From Rhodopirellula islandica (GTDB lineage Bacteria; Planctomycetota; Planctomycetia; Pirellulales; Pirellulaceae), in the NCBI RefSeq assembly GCF_001027925.1, contig NZ_LECT01000031.1, positions 186,001-250,000 on the forward strand: a DNA stretch of 64,000 bases. Direction: 5' to 3'. Positions 28,076 to 37,286 of the stretch are shown here, piece after piece (the stretch's first letter is position 1; each line of letters starts with the position of its first letter). Position numbers and translations under genes: made by a program. The notes beneath the pieces were generated by a model that was given only the letters and a program-made list of their open reading frames with translations, was not told the DNA's origin and did no database searches.

Positions 28076-28834
28076 ATGCAGTTGCTACTCATTCGACACG
28101 CCGAAAGCGAGAACAACGCCAAACCGGTGCACGCTCGCGTTTGTGATCCAAGCATCACGGCGCGAGGTCGACTGCAAGCGGACTGCCTTGGAAAATGGAT
28201 GTCGGGACTGGCCATCGATCAGCTGATCACCAGCCCGTTTCTTCGCACGTTGGAAACGACTCGATTCGTTCTGCAACACGCACACACCGCCCCGCGACGG
28301 TACCCGATCGCGGTTTGGCACGATGTGTTTGAAAATGGTGGCTGCTACCATGGTCATCATGAAAAGAACTTCCGTGGTGCGGAAGGCTTGGGCCGAGAGG
28401 CGATTCACTCGTTCTTTCGAGACATCAGCGATCAACTTCCAGATCGCGAACCGCCTCCTCTCACGGTGGACTCCGAGATCCAAAGCGACGGATGGTGGGG
28501 CGGCAGAGATCCCGAATCTCCTGACCAGATGCGAGCTCGTTCCCGCTCGGTGATCGAACGTTTTGAGAACACGTTCCCACAACGACCGAGTCATGAGCCT
28601 CGCAGTCTTTCCACCGATCCGGTGGTGGTCTTGATCGCGCACGCCGATTTCTTGCGTGAGATGTTGTCGCTGATGCTGGCAGGAACCGTCGCAATGGAGT
28701 CGGTTGGTCCCATCCCCAACACATCCGTCACTTCCCTACAATGGTCAACGACGGGCTGGAAATTGGATTCGCTCAACAGCGTGACCCACTTGCCTCCGCG
28801 ATTGGTGACGGGACATCAAGCGATGCTTTCCTAA
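28076..28834 (+). CDS. Histidine-phosphatase-family protein
   Basis: 252 residues; LLIRHAESENN at the N-terminus holds the RHG-type catalytic His (RHAE), and VLIAHADFLREML near the C-terminus supplies the second conserved His. An extended insert (FENGGCYHGHHEKNFRGAEG) separates the lobes. The family includes phosphoglycerate mutase, fructose-2,6-bisphosphatase and SixA-like phosphatases; which one is not decidable, though the insert argues against canonical dPGM. It lies directly after typA and before the NatA gene, same strand. Confidence 0.86.
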   Translation: MQLLLIRHAESENNAKPVHARVCDPSITARGRLQADCLGKWMSGLAIDQLITSPFLRTLETTRFVLQHAHTAPRRYPIAVWHDVFENGGCYHGHHEKNFRGAEGLGREAIHSFFRDISDQLPDREPPPLTVDSEIQSDGWWGGRDPESPDQMRARSRSVIERFENTFPQRPSHEPRSLSTDPVVVLIAHADFLREMLSLMLAGTVAMESVGPIPNTSVTSLQWSTTGWKLDSLNSVTHLPPRLVTGHQAMLS

Positions 28835-28945
28835 TCCATTGTTTTGGAGGTGGAAGCAGACCCGATGCGTTGTCAGCAACGTAGCAGTTCGTTGCAACGG
28901 CAACTTTCCTTGCTGCTTTCTTCTCCGCCAAGTCCGTTCTCAACC

Positions 28946-29704
28946 ATGCTTTTGATCGATTCGCTGACCAAACGATTCTCGATCGAAGGCGGAACTGTAT
29001 TCGCGGTCGACAGGCTGTCGATGCGAGTCTCCCCCGGAGAGGTATTCGGCCTGTTGGGCCCCAACGGAGCAGGCAAGACAACCACGTTGCGAATGGTGCT
29101 TGGGTTGCTCGAACCAGACGAAGGATATGCGGAAGTCGCTGGCATTCGAACCGCTGAAAACCCGTTCGCAGCCAAGGCCAAACTAGGTTTTGTCTCCGCC
29201 AGCGACGGAGTCTATCCCTGGCTATCGGTTCGCGAGATGCTTCTATATTTCGCAGATCTTTATGGCGTGGCTCCCAAGAAAGCAGCGGATCGACTGAAAG
29301 AACTCGCCAACGTGATGCAAATCGAAGCGTTGCTGGATCGTCGGGCGGGTTCTCTCAGCACCGGGCAGCGGCAACGAGTGACCTTGGTTCGGGGGCTGAT
29401 TCATGACCCGCCCGTGATGTTGCTCGATGAACCGACGCGTGGGTTGGATGTCGTCGGGGTCCAAACCATCTTTGAATACATCGCCCACCTTCGGTCTGCG
29501 GGGAAAGCGGTGGTTGTCTGCACTCACCGATTGGATGAAGCCGAACGGCTTTGTGACCAATTCGGACTGCTTCATCAGGGCCGCATTCGCTACCGCGGCA
29601 CACTGAATGATCTTCGCCAAGAAACCGGACGCGAACATCTCGTGGAGATGTTTGTTGACTTGATGCAATCCACTGAACCGGCGCTGACCGAGGACCACGC
29701 GTGA
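28946..29704 (+). CDS. NatA-like ABC transporter ATPase
   Basis: 252 residues from ATG 28946 ([11 protein letters not shown]); the frame opens 34 codons earlier but those residues do not look like family sequence. Walker A is [16 protein letters not shown], the signature motif reads LSTGQRQR (Gly to Thr at the LSGGQ position), and Walker B is [12 protein letters not shown]. The D-loop and H-loop ([12 protein letters not shown]) are present. It likely powers the NatB-like permease encoded four bases later (GTGA overlap), as in Na-extrusion or multidrug exporters; substrate not determined. Confidence 0.9.
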   Translation: MLLIDSLTKRFSIEGGTVFAVDRLSMRVSPGEVFGLLGPNGAGKTTTLRMVLGLLEPDEGYAEVAGIRTAENPFAAKAKLGFVSASDGVYPWLSVREMLLYFADLYGVAPKKAADRLKELANVMQIEALLDRRAGSLSTGQRQRVTLVRGLIHDPPVMLLDEPTRGLDVVGVQTIFEYIAHLRSAGKAVVVCTHRLDEAERLCDQFGLLHQGRIRYRGTLNDLRQETGREHLVEMFVDLMQSTEPALTEDHA

Positions 29705-31809
29705 ATCTTTCCTGGTCTCGGCTTGGCCGACTCACACTCAAAGAACTTCGGGAAACTCTGCGAGATCGACGGACAATGCTGACATTGGTGATGATGCCAT
29801 TGTTGGTTTACCCGTTGCTGAGCATGGCCCTGAATCGCTTCTTGCTCTCGTCTGGGATGCCGGCCGAGCAAGCCTTTCTGGTCGGTGTCTCGTCGCCCGC
29901 CGAACGCGATTTTCTGCAGGCGCTGATTGAAGATCCGCGAAGCGCGCCTCCGGAGCCCATCCTGAAGGTCAACGGAGGCCAACTGGCACAGTTCAAGGTC
30001 GTTGTGCCCGAGGAGATGTCCGCCGAAGACGCGTTGTCTCAGAACCGACTCGACATCGCGGTCAAGTTTCAAAACGGCCCTGACTCCGTTCACTCCGTCG
30101 AAATTGTCTCGTACAACAACGATCAAGCCAGCAGCACGGCCCAAAGGATCCTGACGGAGCGTTTGCAATGGCTGCAGTTGGCCGAGACCATGAAGATCGC
30201 TCAGAGGATCGATCCAAACTACCGAGCCATTGATTTGCGAATCCGGTCGATCGGCGAGAAGGCATCGGGCTCGATTCTTGGGACGGTGATTCCCCTGGTT
30301 CTGGTCTTGATGACAATCACGGGAGCGGTCTACCCAGCCATCGACCTGACTGCGGGTGAGCGAGAGCGGGGCACGATGGAGGCCTTGATGGCCTCTCCGG
30401 TTCCGCGCTGGTGGGTGCTGCTCGCGAAATACCTTGCGGTGGTCAGCGTGGCGTTTCTCACCGCCATGGCGAACTTGCTAGCGATGTTTGTGACCATGAA
30501 GGTGACCGGACTGGTCAGCATGCTGGCTGGGGAAGATTCCGCGATTGGCCTACTACAGATTTTGCAGATCCTCGGACTGTTGATGCTCTTCAGTTGCTTC
30601 TTCTCTGCATTGCTGCTCTCGCTCACCAGTTTCGCCAAGTCATTCAAGGAGGCCCAGGCTTATCTGATCCCTGTGATGCTGCTGTCACTCGGTCCCGCCA
30701 TGCTGTCCTTGATGCCGGGCGTGAACCTGGAGGGACCGCTGGCCGTTGCCCCGCTTCTCAACATCGTATTGCTCGCACGCGACATTCTTTCAGGCTCGGC
30801 ATCCACTGCCGGTGCTTTGATTGCCGTCACGAGCACGCTGTTTTATGCAGCGGCAACGCTGGGCATCGCCGCCAAATTGTTTGGCAGTGACGCAGTGGAG
30901 CGGACCAGTCAAAAATCGTTTGGTTCGCTTCTTCAGCGTCCCGAATCGATGACGAACCATCCCAGCGTGAGCCAAGCGGGGTTGGTCGTTGCGTTGCTTC
31001 TACCAGCCTCCTTCCTGATTTCGAATGGCTTGATGCAGTGGCTGCGTGTTCTTTCCGAAAGCATCTCGATCAGCTCCCAGTTGCTGCTCAATGCACTGAG
31101 CTTGATCCTGGTATTCGGTCTGATTCCTCTGATTGCAACCATCATTGGGAAGCATCGCTTTCGGTCCACCTACCGGTTTGCAAAGCCGCCGATGGCCTCT
31201 TTTTTAGGCGCCATCGTGCTTGCCGGAGGCGCGTGGGCATTTGCTCATGAAGCGTTGGCACTCGCCGATCAGTTCGGAATCGCTTTGTTATCCGATGACC
31301 AAATCGAGCGCACCCGGTCCTTGTTGGACAAATGGAAAACCGTCCCGCCTTGGATCCTGCTGCTGACCATGGCAGCGACTCCCGCACTCATCGAAGAACT
31401 CTGTTTTCGCGGGTATTTATTCTCCGCGTTCTCGGCCGTTCTTCGTCCCTGGCAAACGATCGTCGTCACCGCGGTGCTCTTTGGGCTTTTCCATGTGTTC
31501 GTGGGCAGCACGCTCCTCGTCGAACGGTTCCTTCCCACGATGCTGCTGGGACTGCTACTGGGCTGGGTGGCTTACCGAACGGGAAGCGTTTGGCCGGGCG
31601 TCTTGCTCCACTTCGTCCACAACGGGATGCTGGAAATGGCCGCTCGTTATCACGAACGACTGGATTTCTTGGGGCTCAGCGATGCGGATGGCTCCAAACA
31701 CTTGCCACCAGCCTGGATTGCCATTTCAGCGATCCTCGTCCTTGTTGGCCTTTCCATCGTTGCGTGGTCAACACGTAGCAAAACCGTCGTGAACCAGGCA
31801 TCGACCTAG
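29701..31809 (+). CDS. NatB-like ABC permease fused to CPBP (CAAX-type) intramembrane protease
   Basis: 702 residues from GTG 29701, overlapping the natA-like stop. The N-terminal half is an ABC-2-type permease: [21 protein letters not shown], a large periplasmic domain about 40-200, then six helices around 200-400 with [19 protein letters not shown]. The C-terminal third (about 560-650) is a CPBP metalloprotease: [10 protein letters not shown] (EExxxR), FGLFHVF (FxxxH) and HFVHNGM (HxxxN/B), each with catalytic-type residues. The gene's TAG overlaps the convergent wecA-like TAG in the tetranucleotide CTAG at 31806-31809. Fused NatB-CPBP proteins are known in planctomycetes; the protease may process or regulate the transporter's own substrate. 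Confidence 0.88.
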   Translation: MNLSWSRLGRLTLKELRETLRDRRTMLTLVMMPLLVYPLLSMALNRFLLSSGMPAEQAFLVGVSSPAERDFLQALIEDPRSAPPEPILKVNGGQLAQFKVVVPEEMSAEDALSQNRLDIAVKFQNGPDSVHSVEIVSYNNDQASSTAQRILTERLQWLQLAETMKIAQRIDPNYRAIDLRIRSIGEKASGSILGTVIPLVLVLMTITGAVYPAIDLTAGERERGTMEALMASPVPRWWVLLAKYLAVVSVAFLTAMANLLAMFVTMKVTGLVSMLAGEDSAIGLLQILQILGLLMLFSCFFSALLLSLTSFAKSFKEAQAYLIPVMLLSLGPAMLSLMPGVNLEGPLAVAPLLNIVLLARDILSGSASTAGALIAVTSTLFYAAATLGIAAKLFGSDAVERTSQKSFGSLLQRPESMTNHPSVSQAGLVVALLLPASFLISNGLMQWLRVLSESISISSQLLLNALSLILVFGLIPLIATIIGKHRFRSTYRFAKPPMASFLGAIVLAGGAWAFAHEALALADQFGIALLSDDQIERTRSLLDKWKTVPPWILLLTMAATPALIEELCFRGYLFSAFSAVLRPWQTIVVTAVLFGLFHVFVGSTLLVERFLPTMLLGLLLGWVAYRTGSVWPGVLLHFVHNGMLEMAARYHERLDFLGLSDADGSKHLPPAWIAISAILVLVGLSIVAWSTRSKTVVNQAST

Positions 31810-33389
31810 CTGGTCGGAGCCGTCTCGACCTCTTCTGTTCCGACCGCCGGCTCTTCGCTCTCAGGCTTCGAGAGCTTGCTCGCTGCGTTCAGTCGCGCGG
31901 CGGCTGTCTTTTTATCCAAGTTCGCGACCAAGTATCGGACTTGCGTCTGCAGTTCTTCAGCGTGCTCGAGGAAATAGCTCAGGTGAGCCAGCGATTCTTG
32001 CGACGAATTCGCAATCACTTCCACCTTGCCGATTGGAACCGCTTCCTCTTCGCCGGGTCGGGTCGCATACAATGGGATCCGCACCACACTCTGAACCGAC
32101 TTTTCTGGCAACCGAACGCTTTGCCACGTCGCGTGATAGCCTTCATGCAACCAAGCCATGTTCGCGTCGATTTGCACCTTGGCAAAATCATGACGCTTCG
32201 CGAATTCGACCAAAGGTTCCCAGACGGGCTCCCAGCAACCTTCGCCTTGAATTTGAACACTCCGCAAATGCTTGGAGGATTCGCAGTCTTGGGGACGAAC
32301 AACGAACGAGTGAGCGAAGTGATACAGACGCCCTAACAGAAGCCTGCACTCCGAATGCCCAAACGTTCGCGTCAGCACCAAGAAACCGAGAACCACAACG
32401 GCCCCGACGAGGACCAACCAATCTTGGTTGAACCGCACCGAAAGAATCGCGATTGCGGAACTGAAGCTGCAAAGTCCTGCCACGACCAACAACATGCCGT
32501 TCGGGCCAAACTTCTCGTTCAACAGGTGGTGCAAGTGACCGCGGTCGGTCGCATACATGCTGCGTCCGGTCATCCATCGTCGAATGATGGCGGCGGTCGA
32601 GTCGAACAGCGGCAGCACCAAAATGGCGACCGGCGCGGCAACCACAACAGCGGACTCCTTCAGCGAACACCACATCGCCAACACGCCAACGATCAACCCG
32701 ATCATCATGCTTCCGGCGTCGCCCAAAAAGATGCTTGCCGGCGGACGGTTGAACACCAAGAACCCGAGCAAAGCACCACACAAGGCGGTGGCAGCAATGA
32801 CGGTGGAGGCCGAATGCCCACTGGATGCACTGAGCAGTGCCAACCCGCCGCAAACGAACGCTCCCACAGTGGTCGCCATCCCATCGGCACCGTCAAGCAG
32901 GTTGAGCGCATTGATTGCAAGCAACAACCACAAAACGCTGACAGGCAGAGCAAAGATCCCCAAGGGGATTTCGAATCCGAACAGTGAAATCGATCGCATG
33001 ACGGTTCCACTTGCGACGACGATCATGGCGATCACGCACTGAGCCAGCAACTTCTGCCGGCCTCGAAGGGCCCATTTGTCGTCGATCAATCCGACAACCA
33101 GAATCGCAGTGGAGGCTCCCAGCAAGACAAACCATCGTGACGACAACTCCGTCATCTTGCTGAACTCCCCCCAGCCGCTTTCATACGCGATGCCGACAAC
33201 AAAAGCGATTCCTGTGGCAAGGAAAACCGCCAATCCGCCGGCCAAGGCGATGGGTCTGTCGTGAAGCTTCCGCTCAGCATCAGGGTTGTCAACCAAACCG
33301 ATTCGAATTGCAAACGCACGCACAACCGGCACCAACACCAACATCGTGACGAAGGCAGCTGCAAGAGTGACGAGGATGAATGGTGTCAT
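31806..33389 (-). CDS. WecA/MraY-like undecaprenyl-phosphate glycosyl-1-phosphate transferase with C-terminal extension
   Basis: 527 residues read leftward from ATG 33389. The polytopic first 360 residues carry the family motifs: DNPDAERKLHDRPIALAGGL, NALNLLDGADGMA (Mg-binding), FLGDAGSMMIG, and DRGHLHHLL (the HHLL loop). It would attach a sugar-phosphate to undecaprenyl phosphate to start O-antigen or exopolysaccharide synthesis. The last 160 residues (from about 365) form a soluble extension, predicted cytosolic, with a mixed alpha/beta pattern and a disordered, acidic tail; I do not recognise the fold. The 600-bp upstream gap is shared with the divergent lipoprotein/Wza genes. Confidence 0.88.
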   Translation of the reverse strand: MTPFILVTLAAAFVTMLVLVPVVRAFAIRIGLVDNPDAERKLHDRPIALAGGLAVFLATGIAFVVGIAYESGWGEFSKMTELSSRWFVLLGASTAILVVGLIDDKWALRGRQKLLAQCVIAMIVVASGTVMRSISLFGFEIPLGIFALPVSVLWLLLAINALNLLDGADGMATTVGAFVCGGLALLSASSGHSASTVIAATALCGALLGFLVFNRPPASIFLGDAGSMMIGLIVGVLAMWCSLKESAVVVAAPVAILVLPLFDSTAAIIRRWMTGRSMYATDRGHLHHLLNEKFGPNGMLLVVAGLCSFSSAIAILSVRFNQDWLVLVGAVVVLGFLVLTRTFGHSECRLLLGRLYHFAHSFVVRPQDCESSKHLRSVQIQGEGCWEPVWEPLVEFAKRHDFAKVQIDANMAWLHEGYHATWQSVRLPEKSVQSVVRIPLYATRPGEEEAVPIGKVEVIANSSQESLAHLSYFLEHAEELQTQVRYLVANLDKKTAAARLNAASKLSKPESEEPAVGTEEVETAPTS

Positions 33390-34002
33390 TGCTAGTTGAT
33401 TGGATCAGAGGAGGGCAGTTTGACACGGATGCATCGAAAAGTACCACCAAGGCAGGCTTGGCGGGCCGTTCATCAGTCAGCAAGGCCGACCGGCAAACCC
33501 TGTGTGACAAGACTACCTCATCATTTTAGTACAACGGTTCCGCGTTGCATCATCTTACGCGTCAGACCGGAATCCACCCCCAGGGGTCACAAAAAGTTCA
33601 ATGATCTTCGTCGGGATTGCGGTCAACAATCGTTGTAACCGAAAGATCTCCCCAAATCCTGCAACTCAAAAGGGGTCGTGGCACCCCTCTTGCGTAGCGA
33701 AAACACTGGGGTTTTCGCGATGAACGCGCCGGGACACCTGAGATTTTCTCGCCTCCCGGAACAGCTTCACTAACCCGACCGACTGCTAGCACCCCCAATT
33801 CGTGCACATTTGGCTAAACCAGAATCCCCGAAGCGGCGATAAAGAATGCGGGGACATCGCTCGCTAGCACAATCGCTACAAGCGGTGCGACCCAGATTCC
33901 GAGAGCCGTTGCAGCCAGTTTTGGGGGCAAGATGGCGACTGGAAATGTTGCACGCACGAGTCGTGTGATCCAGATAGATCCGCCGCTAGGGGAGCCGGCA
34001 TT
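33390..34002. other. 613-bp divergent regulatory region
   Basis: No convincing gene lies here: open frames are short and look like background. It separates wecA-like from the lipoprotein/Wza-like pair and holds a sigma54-type promoter with two inverted repeats (next entries). The rest carries no pattern I can name. Confidence 0.5.
33671..33718 (+). promoter_or_regulatory. Sigma54 (-24/-12) promoter with overlapping inverted repeats
   Basis: TGGCAC at 33679-33684 and TTGC at 33690-33693 are separated by 5 bases, with the GG and GC pairs correctly spaced for RpoN. An inverted repeat AGGGGT...ACCCCT spans 33671-33688 over the -24 element, and GCGAAAAC...GTTTTCGC spans 33697-33718 around the expected start site. 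Both are perfect. It points toward the lipoprotein gene at 34003, about 300 bp away. rpoN lies in this same window. Promoter activity is inferred. Confidence 0.58.
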
Positions 34003-35040
34003 ATGACCCAGCTTAATCGACATGACGCGTCCGTCCGCCCGAAGCAATCGAGGCGAAACATCATTCGCCAACGAGCTCAACGAGCCTTCTTGGCGAGTCT
34101 TGCGGCAGGCCTTTTGACAACGGGAATGACTGGCTGCACCATCATGGGCGGCCTGTCATCCAAAATGACCCGAAGCGAGTGCGTTGATGACTTCATGGTC
34201 TCGCACCGCAACAAGGTCATGGCTTCCAAGGCTTGGTTGCGAAACTCACATTGTCACAAAAACCATCGGCACATGAAGGACCTTCGCAAGGGCTTCATCG
34301 AAGGCTACATGGAAGTTGCCACCGGTGGATCGGGATGCACGCCCGCTGTGGTGTCTCCTGACTACTGGGGTTGGAAGCACCAGTCCGGTGATGGTCAAAG
34401 TGCCGTGAACGCTTGGTTTGAAGGCTTTCCACTCGGTGTGAAAGCAGCGGAACAAGACGGGATTGGATATTACAACCAAATTCGTATCCAAACGCCGACA
34501 CGTCCCGCACCTGCCGCGATGACTGGCTCGATGGCGCCCACGCCGGCCGCCGCTGCTCCGCCCGTCGCAACGACCAACGCCCTGCCACCCGGCATCCAAC
34601 TCGGTGCAGGCGAGACACTCGTGCCAGGCCGAGTCACGTTTGAAGACCCGAATGAACCAGCGGTTGGCTTCCCAGAAGAAGCCCCCGCCAACTTGCCGGT
34701 TCCAGTCAAGCAAGCCAGCGAGAAGATGTCGGATCCCAAATCAGACGCCCTGGATGATCCATTCTCTCAAATGACGCCCACTCAACGTCCTTCGGATCAC
34801 TTTCCGGAAGCGACCGAGTCATTCTTGAGTGATCTTCCCGAGCAAGATACCTCGACGCCGGTTGACCTCGTTCCGAAAGAATTTCAGACACCGGTCAGCA
34901 CGAACGTCGCCGAACCAACGCAAGACGAAATCGACTCGGTGATCGAGGAGATTTTTGGACGGCCAGATCGTCAGGCCCAATCAAACGAAGCAGTCGAATC
35001 GCCTGCAAACAATCAATCGATGCAATTCTTGTTCGATTGA
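34003..35040 (+). CDS. Planctomycete lipoprotein of unknown function
   Basis: 345 residues. The N-terminus is basic and has a hydrophobic stretch ending in a lipobox-like MTGC (LLTTGMTGCTIMGG), so lipid attachment near Cys45 is likely. A Cys/His-rich compact region follows (LRNSHCHKNHRHMKDLRKG, then GCTPAVVSPDYWGW), and the C-terminal half is Pro/Thr/Glu-rich and probably disordered. No known domain is recognised. It sits 73 bp before the Wza-like gene on the same strand, so an envelope role linked to polysaccharide export is plausible but unproven. Confidence 0.72.
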   Translation: MTQLNRHDASVRPKQSRRNIIRQRAQRAFLASLAAGLLTTGMTGCTIMGGLSSKMTRSECVDDFMVSHRNKVMASKAWLRNSHCHKNHRHMKDLRKGFIEGYMEVATGGSGCTPAVVSPDYWGWKHQSGDGQSAVNAWFEGFPLGVKAAEQDGIGYYNQIRIQTPTRPAPAAMTGSMAPTPAAAAPPVATTNALPPGIQLGAGETLVPGRVTFEDPNEPAVGFPEEAPANLPVPVKQASEKMSDPKSDALDDPFSQMTPTQRPSDHFPEATESFLSDLPEQDTSTPVDLVPKEFQTPVSTNVAEPTQDEIDSVIEEIFGRPDRQAQSNEAVESPANNQSMQFLFD

Positions 35041-35113
35041 TTTCAGACCGTTCCTCAACCACAGACCAGTCCGGGCGGCTTTGCACCCGATTGCACTTTC
35101 AGAGAGTTCAAGG

Positions 35114-36463
35114 ATGAACATCAACCTCTTTCAAACCCGAGTGTGGAAACACATTCGCTACACGGTTGGACTTGGCGTTGCCGCGTCGCTGGTCGCTTCA
35201 TTGACCGGCTGCTCGTCGTTGACCCAGCCAATCGATGGCGTGCCGGCTCACCGCTTGCCACCCGAATTCTTCCCGGCTCCCAAGAACAATCTGGTGCCGG
35301 TGGATATCGCGTTGCTATCGCTCGAACCGCCACGTGACTATCAACTGGGCCCGGATGACATCCTCGGCGTCTACATCGAAGGTGTTCTGCCCTTCAACCC
35401 GCCGAACACGCCGCCCGAGCCACCTCCGGTCAACTTCCCAGAACAAGACAGCACTCTGCCGCCATCGATCGGTTACCCCATCGCGGTTCAGGATGACGGC
35501 ACGCTGTCGCTGCCACTGATTGAACCCCTGGAGGTCGAAGGGCTGACGCTCGATCAAGTTCGCGAAAAAATTCGTGAGGCTTACATCGACAATGACATCC
35601 TGCGAGAAGAAAAAGCTCGCCCGATTGTCACACTCATCAAAGAGCGAACCTACGACGTGATCGTGGTCCGCGAAGATGGACTGGGCGAAAGCAACCAACG
35701 TTCACTTCAGGCTCAGTCCAGCGAGTTCATTCGTGGCCGTGACAACTCGGCCAGCGGTGGCTTGGTCAAACTCCCTGCCTACAAGAACGACATTCTGCAC
35801 GCTCTTGTCGAAACAGGTGGTTTGCCGGGGCTCAATGCCAAAAACGAAGTGCGAGTGTTGCGAGCCAGCGAAGCTGACAAACGCAAGCGAGCTCAGTTCG
35901 TCCGAGACTTTTACGCGTCTCAACGCAACGCCATGCTCGATCCCTGTGTCTGCCCGCCTGAACTGCCGCCAGACCCATCGATCCTTCGCATCCCATTGCG
36001 ATTGCCACCAGGAGTCATTCCCAACATCTCACCGGAAGATGTGGAACTGCAAGACGGTGACATTGTTTACATCGAAAACCGCGAAACGGAAGTCTTCTAC
36101 ACCGGTGGCCAGTTGCCCGGCGGCGAATTCCCGCTCCCTCGTGACTATGACTTGGACGTCCTGGGAGCGATGGCTCTCGCTGGAGGAGGCATCGGACAAA
36201 CGACCGGTGGCAGTGGATTCGGAGGAGCACGATCGGTTGGCGGAGTCCCACCAGGAATGCTGTATATCTTGCGTCAAACACCTTGCAACGGACAAGTTGC
36301 GATCGAGGTGGACCTTGCGAGAGCAGTCAACGACCCGCGAAGCCGTCCACTGGTTCAACCTGGCGACACTTTGATCTTGCAATACAAGTGTGAAGAAGAA
36401 CTGCTGAACTTCGGCCTCGGTACTTTCTTCACCTACGGTATCCAAGAACTCCTGCGGAACTGA
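35114..36463 (+). CDS. Wza-like polysaccharide export lipoprotein
   Basis: 449 residues from ATG 35114; a longer open frame starts at 34955, but its residues do not look like a signal peptide. Lipobox LTGCSS near the N-terminus, then the polysaccharide-export domain (DYQLGPDDILGVYIEGVLPF and LSLPLIEPLEVEGLTLDQVREKIR) and SLBB-like repeats later (FYTGGQLPGGEFPLPRDYDL). A putative outer-membrane pore component for exopolysaccharide or capsule export. The lipoprotein gene precedes it, and a strong terminator follows at 36494. No Wzc-like copolymerase is visible here. Confidence 0.86.
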   Translation: MNINLFQTRVWKHIRYTVGLGVAASLVASLTGCSSLTQPIDGVPAHRLPPEFFPAPKNNLVPVDIALLSLEPPRDYQLGPDDILGVYIEGVLPFNPPNTPPEPPPVNFPEQDSTLPPSIGYPIAVQDDGTLSLPLIEPLEVEGLTLDQVREKIREAYIDNDILREEKARPIVTLIKERTYDVIVVREDGLGESNQRSLQAQSSEFIRGRDNSASGGLVKLPAYKNDILHALVETGGLPGLNAKNEVRVLRASEADKRKRAQFVRDFYASQRNAMLDPCVCPPELPPDPSILRIPLRLPPGVIPNISPEDVELQDGDIVYIENRETEVFYTGGQLPGGEFPLPRDYDLDVLGAMALAGGGIGQTTGGSGFGGARSVGGVPPGMLYILRQTPCNGQVAIEVDLARAVNDPRSRPLVQPGDTLILQYKCEEELLNFGLGTFFTYGIQELLRN

Positions 36464-36493
36464 TCCTCGATCACCCTTGAGTCAAACGAACGA

Positions 36494-36526
36494 AACGTCG
36501 TCTTCAAGTTGGAGACGACGTTTTTT
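36494..36526 (+). terminator. Rho-independent terminator of the Wza-like gene
   Basis: A perfect 10-bp stem, AACGTCGTCT (36494-36503) with AGACGACGTT (36513-36522), is followed by a T-run (36521-36526). It lies about 30 bases past the stop of the Wza-like gene. Confidence 0.88.
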
Positions 36527-36553
36527 CGTTGCTGGCCCCAGCGACGCTCGATC

Positions 36554-37249
36554 TCAACGCCCACCCAGCAAACTCGAATCGAGCTTGCTCTTCCAGACCT
36601 CTGGAACGGGTGCTTCAAAGGTCAGGCGTTCTTTTTTTGTTGGATGCATGATCGAGAGCCGCCAACTATGAAGCGCGATCCCGGTCGGCCAAGACCGTTC
36701 GCTTCCATACTTCGTGTCACCCAAAATGGGAAAGCCGGCCTCCGACCACTGCAGGCGAATTTGGTGCTTCCGGCCAGTCAGCGGTTTGACCTTCAACAGC
36801 GTTGAATCGCGTTCGTACCCGGACACGTCAAATTCCAAACGAGCCTCCTTCGCGTCCGCTCTCGGATGATGAGCCACTCGCATGCGATGGGCGGCATCGT
36901 CTTTGTAGACATCATCGACTAACACGCCCTGCTGCTGCTCGACCCGTCCCGCCACCACCGCAAGGTAGGTTTTCTTGGCTCCCTCGCCAGAATGGTTCGC
37001 GAACTGGGGCGTGAGTCGACTGGCTGCTTTGCTCGTCCGCGCCAAGACGATCACCCCTGAGGTCATCGAATCCAGTCGACTGACAATGCCAAGGTAGACC
37101 TTCCCGGGTTTGCTGCAAGTTCGCCGGATGTAGTCACACCCCAACGAATGCAAGGTCGGCTGCCCAGTCGCTCCCATCGTCGCTAACTTAGTGGGCTTGT
37201 TCACCACGAGCAAATGATTGTCTTCGTAAATGACATCGACTTCGCTCAT
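36554..37249 (-). CDS. RluA-family pseudouridine synthase
   Basis: 231 residues read leftward from ATG 37249. The catalytic block reads VSRLDSMTSGVIVLA with the Asp that attacks the uridine (family HRLD, here SRLD). Other family elements are IIYEDNHLLVVNKP-like opening (VIYEDNHLLVVNKPTKL) and LKPLTGRKHQIRLQ. No S4 RNA-binding domain is fused at the N-terminus, as in the smaller RluA/TruC subgroup. The target is probably rRNA or tRNA; the exact position is not predictable. Divergent from recQ with a 37-bp gap. Confidence 0.9.
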   Translation of the reverse strand: MSEVDVIYEDNHLLVVNKPTKLATMGATGQPTLHSLGCDYIRRTCSKPGKVYLGIVSRLDSMTSGVIVLARTSKAASRLTPQFANHSGEGAKKTYLAVVAGRVEQQQGVLVDDVYKDDAAHRMRVAHHPRADAKEARLEFDVSGYERDSTLLKVKPLTGRKHQIRLQWSEAGFPILGDTKYGSERSWPTGIALHSWRLSIMHPTKKERLTFEAPVPEVWKSKLDSSLLGGR

Positions 37250-37286
37250 GATCTTCGAATCCTCAAATTAGAAAGTTGCGTCGCCG

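Noticed and set aside
33814-34080. 88-residue minus-strand frame between wecA-like and lipoprotein genes
   Set aside because: Overlaps the start of the lipoprotein gene, has no recognizable motif and is likely background.
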